64,000 nucleotides of DNA from Streptosporangium subroseum (GTDB lineage: Bacteria; Actinomycetota; Actinomycetes; Streptosporangiales; Streptosporangiaceae), in the NCBI RefSeq assembly GCF_900188345.1, contig NZ_FZOD01000045.1, positions 1 to 64,000 on the forward strand. Direction: 5' to 3'. The notes under the pieces are model-generated. The model worked only from the letters and a program-made list of their open reading frames with translations. It searched no databases and was not told the origin of the DNA. Positions within the stretch are counted from its first letter, which is position 1. Every line of letters begins with the position of its first letter. Position numbers and translations under genes: made by a program. This document shows, one piece after another, positions 18,248 through 25,483 of this stretch.

Positions 18248-19690
18248 ATGACCGCCACTGTGTTCGCACCCGACTCCGCCCAGCCCCTGGCCGAACTGGA
18301 GCGGTCGGCCGCCGGCGTCGCCGGGGTCCTGGCCGACCTCGGCGTCCGCCAGGGAACCCGCGTGCTGTTCAAGGCGGACAACTCGATCGCCTGGGTCACG
18401 GTGCTGCTCGGCCTGGCCCACGCCGGAGCGTCGATCGTGTTCGTCGACCACCAGGACAAGGCCGAGGAGACCACGCGCATCCACCGGCTGACCCGGGCCG
18501 CGCTGTCGATCGTGGACGACGACGCGCTGCCGCCGGCCGAGGGTGAGACGGTCTCCGTCCACCAGCTGCTGGCCGCCGCCGCGTCCCGGCCCTCGCCCGT
18601 GCTGGACGGCCCCTTGGACCTGGACGTCTGGCGCGGGCTGCCGGACGGGCTGATCATGTGGTCCTCCGGGTCGACCGGCGTCCCGAAGGGCGTGGTGAAG
18701 ACCGGCGCGCGGTTCCTGAAGAACCTGGAGCGCAACGCCGACCAGATCGGCCACCGCCCGGACGACGTCCTGCTGCCGCTGCTGCCGTTCTCCCACCAGT
18801 ACGGGCTGTCCATGGTGTTCATCGCCTGGCTGGTGCGGTGTTCCCTGGTGGTCGCCCCGTACCGCCGGGTCGACCGGGCGCTGCGCATGGCCGGCGAGAC
18901 CGGCGCCACCGTGCTCGACGCGACCCCGGCCACCTACCGCAGCATCTGGAACATCGTCACCCGGCGTCCCGACCCGATGGCCGACCTGCGCGGCGTGCGG
19001 CTGTTCTGCAGCGGCGCCGCCCCGCTGGACCCCACCCTGGTCGACCGGTACGTCGAGCTGTGCGGCAAGCCCCTGCTGGACAGTTACGGCAGCACGGAGC
19101 TGGGCAACGTCGCCTTCGCGACCGCGGACAACCCGGTGGCCACCGGCCGGCCGGTCGAGGGAATGGGCGTGCGGATCGCCGACGACGCGGGCATGGTGCT
19201 CGGCCCGAACGAGATCGGCGAGATCGAGGTCGACTCGCCGGACCTCATGGAGGGCTACCTCGATCCGACCGGAGCCCTGGCCCCGGTCGCCCGGGGCTGG
19301 CGGCGCACCGGCGACTTCGGCCGGCTGGACGAGTACGGCAACCTGTTCATCCTCGGCCGCAAGCTGGCCGTGCACCGGATGGGCTACACGCTCTACCCCG
19401 AGCAGATCGAGGTCCGGATCGCCGAGGCCGGCTGCTCGGCGAAGGTGATCGCGGTCCCGGACGACCGGCGCGGCAGCTCGCTGGTGTTCTTCGTCGAGGA
19501 CGAGACCGGTGCGGACTCCGCGTACTGGCGGGAGCGGATCTGCGCGGTGCTGCCGGCTTACGAGCAGCCCAACCAGGTCGTCGTCCTGGACCGGCTGCCG
19601 CTCAACCGCAACGGCAAACCCGACCGGAAGGCGCTGGAGCAGCTGGCGGCCGGGCCGGTCGCCGAGAAGCCGGCCGAGGTGTCCGTATGA
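18248..19690 (+). CDS. Acyl-CoA ligase (AMP-forming, 480 aa), starter activation
   Basis: ANL superfamily enzyme. Core motifs: WSSGSTGVPKG (P-loop, A3), DSYGSTELG (A5), RRTGDFG (A7), the hinge GRKLAVHRMGYTLYP (A8) and the C-terminal NRNGKPDRK with its catalytic Lys near 456. The ATG is supported by GGAAGGA; the longer open frame upstream overlaps the agmatinase gene and is a shadow. At 480 residues it is somewhat short for the family. Placed between the amidinohydrolase and the acyltransferase, it most likely makes 4-guanidinobutyryl-CoA or 4-aminobutyryl-CoA. Confidence 0.9.
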   Translation: MTATVFAPDSAQPLAELERSAAGVAGVLADLGVRQGTRVLFKADNSIAWVTVLLGLAHAGASIVFVDHQDKAEETTRIHRLTRAALSIVDDDALPPAEGETVSVHQLLAAAASRPSPVLDGPLDLDVWRGLPDGLIMWSSGSTGVPKGVVKTGARFLKNLERNADQIGHRPDDVLLPLLPFSHQYGLSMVFIAWLVRCSLVVAPYRRVDRALRMAGETGATVLDATPATYRSIWNIVTRRPDPMADLRGVRLFCSGAAPLDPTLVDRYVELCGKPLLDSYGSTELGNVAFATADNPVATGRPVEGMGVRIADDAGMVLGPNEIGEIEVDSPDLMEGYLDPTGALAPVARGWRRTGDFGRLDEYGNLFILGRKLAVHRMGYTLYPEQIEVRIAEAGCSAKVIAVPDDRRGSSLVFFVEDETGADSAYWRERICAVLPAYEQPNQVVVLDRLPLNRNGKPDRKALEQLAAGPVAEKPAEVSV

Positions 19691-20613
19691 CCGCCGCGAT
19701 CGTCTTCCCGGCGCTCTCGCCGGTCCGCCGCAATGACCTCGGCACGTTCCTGATGATCCACCCGTTCGCGCGCCGGCGGCTCGCCGAGGCCGACGACGCG
19801 CTGGGCTACCACCTCGCCGACGCGCTGGCCGACGCGCCGCCCGACGACGACTACGCCGAACCGGTCCAGGTCGCGGTGTTCGTCGCGTGCCTGGCGCTGG
19901 CGGAGTGGGCCGAGGAGCGGCTCGGCGCCGCCCCGGAGTACTGCGTCGGCCCGAGCTTCGGGGAGCGGGCCGCGCTGGCCTACACCGGCGCGCTGCCCTT
20001 CGCCGACGCGGTCCGGCTGGTGGACGAGATCGCCCGGGTCGAGCGGCGCTACTTCGCCACCGAGCATCGTGACATCGTCACCCACTCGTTCGTCCGGGTG
20101 CCCGCGGAGCGGCTGGACGCGCTGCTGGCCGATCTGGAGTGGCACGAGATCTCCGGCCGGCTGGACGCCGACTTCCACATGGTGTCGCTGCGCGAGGCGG
20201 AGCTGGCCGGCTTCAAGGCGGCGATCAGCGCGGTCGGCGGGTATTCGATGTACACCATGCGTCCGCCCGCGCACGCGTCCCTGTTCACCGGGGTTCGCGC
20301 GCAGATGGAGCAGGTGTGCGCGCAGTACACCCTGTCGGCGCCGCGGATGCCGATCGTCTCCTACCAGGACGGCGCGGTGCTGACCGACCCGCAGGCGCTG
20401 CGGACCAGCCTGCTCGACGGGTTCGTCCGCCCGATCCGCTGGATCGAGGCCGTCCGGTCGCTGCGCGAGCTGGGCGTCGACCGGCTCTGGGTCGCCGGCC
20501 CGGACGCGATGTTCTCCCGGCTGCGCGCCACGGCCGACAACTTCGACGTCGAACTCTGCGACCTCCGACGGGCCCTGGTCCGCCCCCGCCGGCCCAGCAC
20601 GACGTCCGGGTGA
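19687..20613 (+). CDS. Discrete acyltransferase (308 aa), probable loader of the PKS N-terminal ACP
   Basis: FabD/AT-fold protein. The usual GHSxGE elbow reads GPSFGER with Ser90; the His is replaced by Pro. A C-terminal catalytic His196 is present in PPAHAS. The start overlaps the ligase stop by four bases (ATGA), so it is coupled. The unusual elbow sets it apart from malonyl transferases and fits the starter-transferring AT family of ECO-02301-like clusters, which moves an unusual acyl group from CoA to a loading ACP. The partner would be the ACP at the start of the PKS at 4.6 kb. Confidence 0.85.
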   Translation: MTAAIVFPALSPVRRNDLGTFLMIHPFARRRLAEADDALGYHLADALADAPPDDDYAEPVQVAVFVACLALAEWAEERLGAAPEYCVGPSFGERAALAYTGALPFADAVRLVDEIARVERRYFATEHRDIVTHSFVRVPAERLDALLADLEWHEISGRLDADFHMVSLREAELAGFKAAISAVGGYSMYTMRPPAHASLFTGVRAQMEQVCAQYTLSAPRMPIVSYQDGAVLTDPQALRTSLLDGFVRPIRWIEAVRSLRELGVDRLWVAGPDAMFSRLRATADNFDVELCDLRRALVRPRRPSTTSG

Positions 20614-20775
20614 TCTGCGTCCGGCAGCCGGCGCAGGCGGTTCCCGGGCCGGCGTCCAGAGGACATCCCCGTGGTCAGGATCGCCCCCCGTCCCTCCTTC
20701 ACCAATTCGGAGTTCTGAATCCCTTTTGTCGGCGACGACTGCGATCATGCTGCTCACGTGATCAAAGGAGCGATG

Positions 20776-21387
20776 ATGACAGAGCGTCCCGAGGAGTTCC
20801 GCTGGCTCTCCGACAGCGACCCACTGGGTGAGATCTACTGCGTGTCCTTCGTCCGGGGTCTCTCGCCGGACGAAGTCCTCCGCCGGTTCGGCGTGGACGA
20901 GGGCACCCTGGAGGAGGTGGCGTTCAACGAGCTGGAAGAGCGCTCGGTGGAGAGTATGAGGGACGACGCGGCCGGTTACATCGGCGCCGCGAAGATCGGT
21001 GACTGGACCCTGGTCATCGAACCGGGGGGATGGCAGATCGCCGGCGACTCCGAGATCGGCGGCCGGGTTTCGCGGGGAACCGAGGTCGTGTCGGTGTGCT
21101 GCCACGAGTACGCCTCGGACACCTTCGCCTACCTCGTCGGCGGCGAGCCGGTCGTCTGGTTCGACCCGATGCTCCCGGACGCGCGGTCGGGCAGCGACCC
21201 GGACCGCTTCGTCGAGGAGATGCGCGAAGCCGGCCTGGACCCCGAATACGACATCGACGATGACGACTCGCACATCGACTTCCCGATGGAGCGTTCGTTC
21301 GCCCTGGCGAGCAGGATCACCGGTCTCCCCTTCTCCCCAGAGATGCTGAAGCTGCGGTTCGTCGGCGCAGAACCCCTTGAGGACTGA
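20776..21387 (+). CDS. DUF6461 family protein (203 aa)
   Basis: Acidic actinobacterial protein of unknown function, recognised by the N-terminal WLSDSDPLGEIYCVSFVRGL and the middle DWTLVIEPGGWQ that typify DUF6461. The ATG at 20776 is chosen as it stands five bases after AAAGGAG. A second ATG directly before it and a GTG at 20758 are in frame but badly placed. No partner gene is evident; it is probably outside the polyketide cluster. Confidence 0.75.
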   Translation: MTERPEEFRWLSDSDPLGEIYCVSFVRGLSPDEVLRRFGVDEGTLEEVAFNELEERSVESMRDDAAGYIGAAKIGDWTLVIEPGGWQIAGDSEIGGRVSRGTEVVSVCCHEYASDTFAYLVGGEPVVWFDPMLPDARSGSDPDRFVEEMREAGLDPEYDIDDDDSHIDFPMERSFALASRITGLPFSPEMLKLRFVGAEPLED

Positions 21388-21424
21388 GCGGGCAGATCCG
21401 CACGGTGACCGGGCTGTCGGTGGG

Positions 21425-21562
21425 CTCAGGCGCTCATGGCGAAGCGAGTCAGCGGCTCGTGCGCCTGGAGGGCGTCCATGTAGGGCTTGAGCCGCGTCAG
21501 AACCACGCGGGCGCGCCGGGTGATGTCCTCAGGTCTGCGCGAAACCGCGAGGAGGCATCCGG
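21425..21562 (-). pseudogene. Possible C-terminal fragment of an unknown gene
   Basis: A leftward open frame with no start encodes a plausible protein end (ITRRARVVLTRLKPYMDALQ ... FAMSA, then stop) and stops abruptly upstream. No family was recognised. It may be a gene remnant or chance coding; the surrounding 260 bases hold no other gene. Confidence 0.25.
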
Positions 21563-21650
21563 CCCGGCCGTGTCCGGCTCGCCTCCCGTCCCTTCGATGG
21601 CCGCGACCCGGTTTCCGACATCCGCACCTCCCCGTCCCGGGGCAGGTGAA

Positions 21651-22493
21651 TCACGAGTCGCGGCGGGAGAAACCGAGACCTCCCGCCCCCAGCGCTACGA
21701 CCACGTAGAACGCCAGGACCGCCATAGCCGCGGGAGGTGACAGTAGATACGCCGACTCGGCGCCCACGATCTGGGGAGCCAGGTTGGGAATCAGCACCGA
21801 GGCCACCCGCAGATGGAGGGACGCCGGCAGGAAATGCGCGAAACTCGGCACCACCAAGGTGAGCGCCACGATCACCGTCACCGTCGCGGCCGTCGACCGC
21901 AGGACCGCCCCGAGCCCCAGCGCCACGAGACCGGTGACAAGGGTCGTGATGGCCGTACCGGCCGCGGAAGGGATCGCGTCCCACCAGTGAGCCCAGGGAT
22001 TGAGCGGCGCGGATCGGTCGCCCAGGATGAGTATGGCGACGATCTGTGACAGGCCCGCGAACAGCACGCCGCCGGCGAATGCGACGCAGGTGACCACCAC
22101 GGTCTTGGCGGCCATCAGCATCCGCCGCTGAGGGACCGCGACCAGGCTGGGACCGAGGGAGCCGGTCGAGAACTCGGTGGTGACGGCCAGAGCACCGAGA
22201 CAACCGATGAAGCATGCCACGACCGGCATGACGAGGACGGCTGGATCGGCGCTCTCGAAAGACGCCCGCTCCGCCGGTGAGGCCTGATCATAGGAGCCGA
22301 CATGGATCATGAGGATGACCAGGCCGATCAGGGTGGACACGGCTGCTCCGGCCCAGACCGCCCACGTGGAGCGCACGGTCCGGAGCTTGAGCCATTCCGC
22401 CGCGACGGCGTCCTTCAGAGACGCGAGCCCGGACACGACGATCTCGGGCGAGGCATGCCTCGGCGGTACGGTCTGCAGCGTCACGAAGATCAC
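21651..22493 (-). CDS. ABC transporter permease (280 aa)
   Basis: ABC-2 type permease with a cytoplasmic start (AVAAEWLKLRTVRSTW, the family's LKLRT signature) and about six membrane segments. The GTG is supported by GAAGGAG. It overlaps the stop of a short upstream frame that looks like the tail of its ATPase, but the ATPase body is missing, so the exporter is probably non-functional or uses another ATPase. Confidence 0.8.
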   Translation of the reverse strand: MIFVTLQTVPPRHASPEIVVSGLASLKDAVAAEWLKLRTVRSTWAVWAGAAVSTLIGLVILMIHVGSYDQASPAERASFESADPAVLVMPVVACFIGCLGALAVTTEFSTGSLGPSLVAVPQRRMLMAAKTVVVTCVAFAGGVLFAGLSQIVAILILGDRSAPLNPWAHWWDAIPSAAGTAITTLVTGLVALGLGAVLRSTAATVTVIVALTLVVPSFAHFLPASLHLRVASVLIPNLAPQIVGAESAYLLSPPAAMAVLAFYVVVALGAGGLGFSRRDS

Positions 22494-22600
22494 TGGCTCC
22501 TTCTGCCGCCGGCGCGGTAATCGGCGGCCTCGTCGGGTGCCGGACGCGCGGCCAGAAGGTGGTGGACGGTGGCCGAGGTGAGTGTGCGGGAGCGAGTTCT
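22490..22600 (-). pseudogene. Residual C-terminus of an ABC ATPase gene
   Basis: A short open frame ending in a TGA that overlaps the permease GTG (GTGA) has a sequence like the extreme C-terminus of ABC ATPases (LTSATVHHLLAAR ... ADYRAGG). Nothing ATPase-like lies upstream; a terminator hairpin and the SDR gene follow instead. Best read as the leftover of a deleted ATPase gene. Confidence 0.35.
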
Positions 22601-22606
22601 GGGCCG

Positions 22607-22639
22607 GGCAGCCCCGAGGAGCCGTGCCTCGGGGCTGCC
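22607..22639. terminator. Strong 13-bp hairpin after the SDR gene
   Basis: Perfect stem GGCAGCCCCGAGG / CCTCGGGGCTGCC with a 7-base loop, downstream of the leftward SDR gene stop. GC-rich terminators without a T tract are usual in actinomycetes. Confidence 0.7.
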
Positions 22640-22693
22640 GCGCCCCGGGGGCCTGGGGAGCGCTGTCGGCAAGGCCCAGGGAGGCGCTGAGGA

Positions 22694-23452
22694 TCAGGCT
22701 CCTCCGTTTGCATGGAGGTCGGCCCCGGCGATCCACTGCGCTCGTTCGGAAACGAGGAACGCAACGGCCTCGGCCACGTCCCGGGGGTCGCCTACGCGCC
22801 CCAGAGGAATGGCAGAGTACGCGTGTTGCGTGCTGCCTCCCATCGCCTCCATCACCGACTGCAGCAGCTCGGTCCCGCCGGGCGTCTCAACCATGCCGAG
22901 CGTGACGGTGTTGACTCGGACGCCGATCGGGGCAAGCTGAGCGGCCAGGCCCTTCGACCAACTGGCCAGTGCGGCCTTGGCCGCACCGTAATGGAGCATG
23001 GGCGCGGGCGGATTGGCCGCGACGCCCGACGAGATGTTGACGATGGAGGCTCGGCCGGCCTGCTGCAGCGCCGGTAGGGCCGCGTTTGTCACGCGCACCG
23101 CGGACAGGAAGTTGATGGCGAGGGAGTCCTCCCACTCCTCGTCGGGAATCCCACCGAAGTGCGCACGAGCGGCCCCCGCGTTGTTCACCAGGATGTCCAG
23201 TCCGCCAAGCGCCTCAAGTGCGGCGTCGACCAACCGGCGCGCGCTTTCGGCTGTCCGGATGTCCGCGCTGATGAACGTGGAGCCCTTCGGAGTCTCGTCG
23301 TTCCAGCTTCTGGCACTGGTGACGACGGTGGCACCACCGCTGATCAGACGCTGTGCGACAGCGGCCCCGACTCCTCGCGAACCACCGGTGACGAGCGCTC
23401 GCCGCCCGGCGAACTCTCCAGGGACAGGGGTGATTGGAATGTACATGCGCAT
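22694..23452 (-). CDS. Short-chain dehydrogenase/reductase (252 aa)
   Basis: Classical SDR with the NAD(P) motif TGGSRGVG near residue 22, NNAG near 90, catalytic Ser in NISSG, and HYGAAK carrying Tyr and Lys. Length is standard. The substrate is unknown. It is divergent from a TetR regulator whose likely operator overlaps its promoter, so expression is probably induced by a small ligand. Confidence 0.9.
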   Translation of the reverse strand: MRMYIPITPVPGEFAGRRALVTGGSRGVGAAVAQRLISGGATVVTSARSWNDETPKGSTFISADIRTAESARRLVDAALEALGGLDILVNNAGAARAHFGGIPDEEWEDSLAINFLSAVRVTNAALPALQQAGRASIVNISSGVAANPPAPMLHYGAAKAALASWSKGLAAQLAPIGVRVNTVTLGMVETPGGTELLQSVMEAMGGSTQHAYSAIPLGRVGDPRDVAEAVAFLVSERAQWIAGADLHANGGA

Positions 23453-23500
23453 GCCTTTCTGGGCACGATCAAGAGTTTGTTGAAATATAAATTATCATAC

Positions 23501-23511
23501 TCAGAGTCTGA
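23501..23511. promoter_or_regulatory. Candidate TetR operator palindrome (TCAGA-G-TCTGA)
   Basis: A perfect 11-base inverted repeat lies in the AT-rich 224-bp gap between the divergent SDR and TetR genes, immediately upstream of a TATGATAAT element on the SDR strand. Such placement is typical of TetR operators that block the neighbour's promoter. Confidence 0.45.
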
Positions 23512-23676
23512 TGAAAATCTGTCACCGCACCTGGCGTAGCCCCATCGGGCCTCACCCGAGTGGAGCCGAGCCTGGCCGAGGGTGGACAATGGCGACCCGG
23601 AGCCACTGCGCTCACAGGAGCAGGTGGCCCTCCACGGAGGCTTCCTGCCGCAGGATGACCGGGAGAATGGAGCAAC

Positions 23677-24324
23677 GTGCCGGAGAGGTTAGGGAGCAGG
23701 GCGCCGTACCGCTCGGGCATCAGGGCTCAACAAGCCGCGAACACGCGCAGTGCGGTCCTCAAAGCCGCGGCGGAGCTGTTCACCACACGCGGTTATGCCG
23801 CGACCTCCGTGGATGCCATCGCCGAGGCCGCGGGAGTCAGCCGCTCCACCGTCTTCACGGCAGCGGGCGGTAAGCCATGGCTCCTCAAAACCGCCTACGA
23901 CCAGGCGATCGTGGGTGACGATCGCCCCGAGAGCCTTGCGGAACGGCCCGAATCGCGTGCGATGCAGTCCCTCTCAGACGGCGCCGAGATCATCGCCGTC
24001 TACGCTGCCATCCTGGCCGGCGCAGTGGCACGCGTGTCGGCCCTTTACCACGTCGTACGGATGGCGTCCGACGCGGATCCGGACGTTGCCGCCCTCTGGC
24101 AGGACATCCAGCGGCAACGGAGAGCCGGAGCCGATCAGATCGTCGCCCTCCTGGTTTCTGCGGATGCCTTGTCGAAACATCTCGATGCCGACCATGCCGC
24201 AGACGTGATCACGGTCTACAACGACCCCGGCATCTACCACCACTTGGTAGGCGCCCGAGGCTGGACCTACGAGGCGTTTCAGGACTGGCTGGCTCGGGCT
24301 CTCGTCCGGGAGCTCCTGGACTGA
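23677..24324 (+). CDS. TetR/AcrR-family regulator (215 aa)
   Basis: N-terminal helix-turn-helix (RSAVLKAAAELFTTRGYAAT, then VDAIAEAAGVSRSTVFTAAG) and a C-terminal ligand-binding helical domain. GTG start with GGAG seven bases upstream. Probably represses itself and the divergent SDR gene. Confidence 0.88.
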   Translation: MPERLGSRAPYRSGIRAQQAANTRSAVLKAAAELFTTRGYAATSVDAIAEAAGVSRSTVFTAAGGKPWLLKTAYDQAIVGDDRPESLAERPESRAMQSLSDGAEIIAVYAAILAGAVARVSALYHVVRMASDADPDVAALWQDIQRQRRAGADQIVALLVSADALSKHLDADHAADVITVYNDPGIYHHLVGARGWTYEAFQDWLARALVRELLD

Positions 24325-24602
24325 GCAGGCGGCTCCCCCCTCTGTCCATCCCTTCCACCGTCAATCCCGCCGAAGCGGCAGCAGGCCGGCGACGGAGGCG
24401 TAAGTCCGGCTCGGCGTGTCCCCGCGCCTGTGAGATGACGATCCGATCGGCACGTTACCGCCGGCCCCAGCGGAATCGGAGACGTCGTCAAAGCCGCGCT
24501 TGTTCTCACCCATTTTGAACATGGCTACCCGACGCGAAACTCACTGAAATCATCCCGATGAGTGGCAGTGGATCTCTCAGAGGCGATCGGTAAAATGACC
24601 GC

Positions 24603-25157
24603 GTGACGATCCAGGATTTCAGTGAGTGGCAGTGGATCAACGAGCCCGCAAAATGGGCGGCGGGTGAGGACCTCCGGATCACCGCCGAGGCGCGCACCGA
24701 TCTGTGGCGGATCACCCACTACGGATACATCTACGACACCGCCCACATCTTCGGCAGGACACTGCCGGGCGACCTGCGGGTGACCACGACCTTCCAGGCC
24801 TCCTACGCCGACCGGTACGACCAGGCCGGTGCCGTACTCCGGATCGACGAGAAGAACTGGATCAAGGCGGGCGTCGAGTACGTCGACAGGAAGATCAACC
24901 TGAGCGCCGTGGTGACTAGGGACTTCTCCGACTGGTCGATGCTCACGGTGTCCGAGCCGGTGGAGTCGGTGACCTTGGAACTGGAGCGCAAGGGTGACGC
25001 CGTGACCGTGAGGTACGGGCTCAACGGCGCGGCGCCGGTCACCATGCTCCGCTTCGCCTACTTCCCTCCGGAGGTCCCGGCACTCGCGGGCGTCATGTGC
25101 GCGGCCCCCAGGGGCGAGGGGTTCGAGACCCGCTTCACCTCGGTGACGGTCTCCTGA
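24603..25157 (+). CDS. DUF1349 family protein (184 aa)
   Basis: Concanavalin-like beta-sandwich protein of the DUF1349 family, recognised by DLWRITHYGYIYDTAHIFG, YDQAGAVLRIDEKNWIKAGVEY and the closing GFETRFTSVTVS. GTG start. A carbohydrate-related or regulatory role is only a guess. Upstream, an inverted pair ACTCACTGAAATC / GATTTCAGTGAGT brackets the start and a 16-base direct repeat TGAGTGGCAGTGGATC occurs at 24559 and again just inside the gene. Confidence 0.75.
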   Translation: MTIQDFSEWQWINEPAKWAAGEDLRITAEARTDLWRITHYGYIYDTAHIFGRTLPGDLRVTTTFQASYADRYDQAGAVLRIDEKNWIKAGVEYVDRKINLSAVVTRDFSDWSMLTVSEPVESVTLELERKGDAVTVRYGLNGAAPVTMLRFAYFPPEVPALAGVMCAAPRGEGFETRFTSVTVS

Positions 25158-25302
25158 CGCCACGGCGGACCTGGACGCCGGTGCGCGGCGGGGGAAAGAG
25201 CCATCCGCGGACCTCCCAGATCATGCGAGAACCACCACCTCGGCGCCTTGTCCGCATATAACCAATTTGCCAGTGGCATACAAGGCTCAGACACGCGGAC
25301 AG

Positions 25303-25343
25303 CAAGAAGGCCGCTCTCCGAAGATCGGATAGCGGCCTTCTTG
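25303..25343. terminator. Bidirectional hairpin beside a tRNA fragment
   Basis: Stem CAAGAAGGCCGCT / AGCGGCCTTCTTG with the inner loop TCCGAAGATCGGAT. The same 14-base inner loop occurs in the terminator just 3' of the integrase and next to the intact tRNA-Val at 61.8 kb, although the outer stems differ. Confidence 0.7.
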
Positions 25344-25362
25344 CCTGGTCAAACCGGGTGAG

Positions 25363-25400
25363 GCTACCAGGACTCGAACCTGGGACCTCTTCCGTGTCAG
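25363..25400 (-). tRNA. 3' half of a tRNA-Val(GAC)-like gene, probable attachment-site relic
   Basis: Read leftwards, CTGACACGGAAG (anticodon loop with GAC and 3' stem) is followed by a T arm CCAGGTTCGAGTCCTGG and an acceptor-like end. The 5' half, including the 5' anticodon stem, is missing, so it cannot form a tRNA. Next to the loop stands AGGCGATCGGAG, closely matching the AGGCGATCCGAG that follows the loop in the tRNA-Val(TAC) copies further right, as expected for an integration junction. Confidence 0.6.
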
Positions 25401-25426
25401 GCGATCGGAGTTCTGGCGGCTCGGCG

Positions 25427-25465
25427 CACGGGGCCGGCCCGGTTGGAGTCCGGGCCGGCCCCGTG
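25427..25465. terminator. 16-bp perfect hairpin terminator
   Basis: Stem CACGGGGCCGGCCCGG with its exact complement and a 7-base loop, 19 bases after the stop codon of the large leftward gene. Confidence 0.85.
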
Positions 25466-25483
25466 TGGCGGGGTGGGCGTGCG

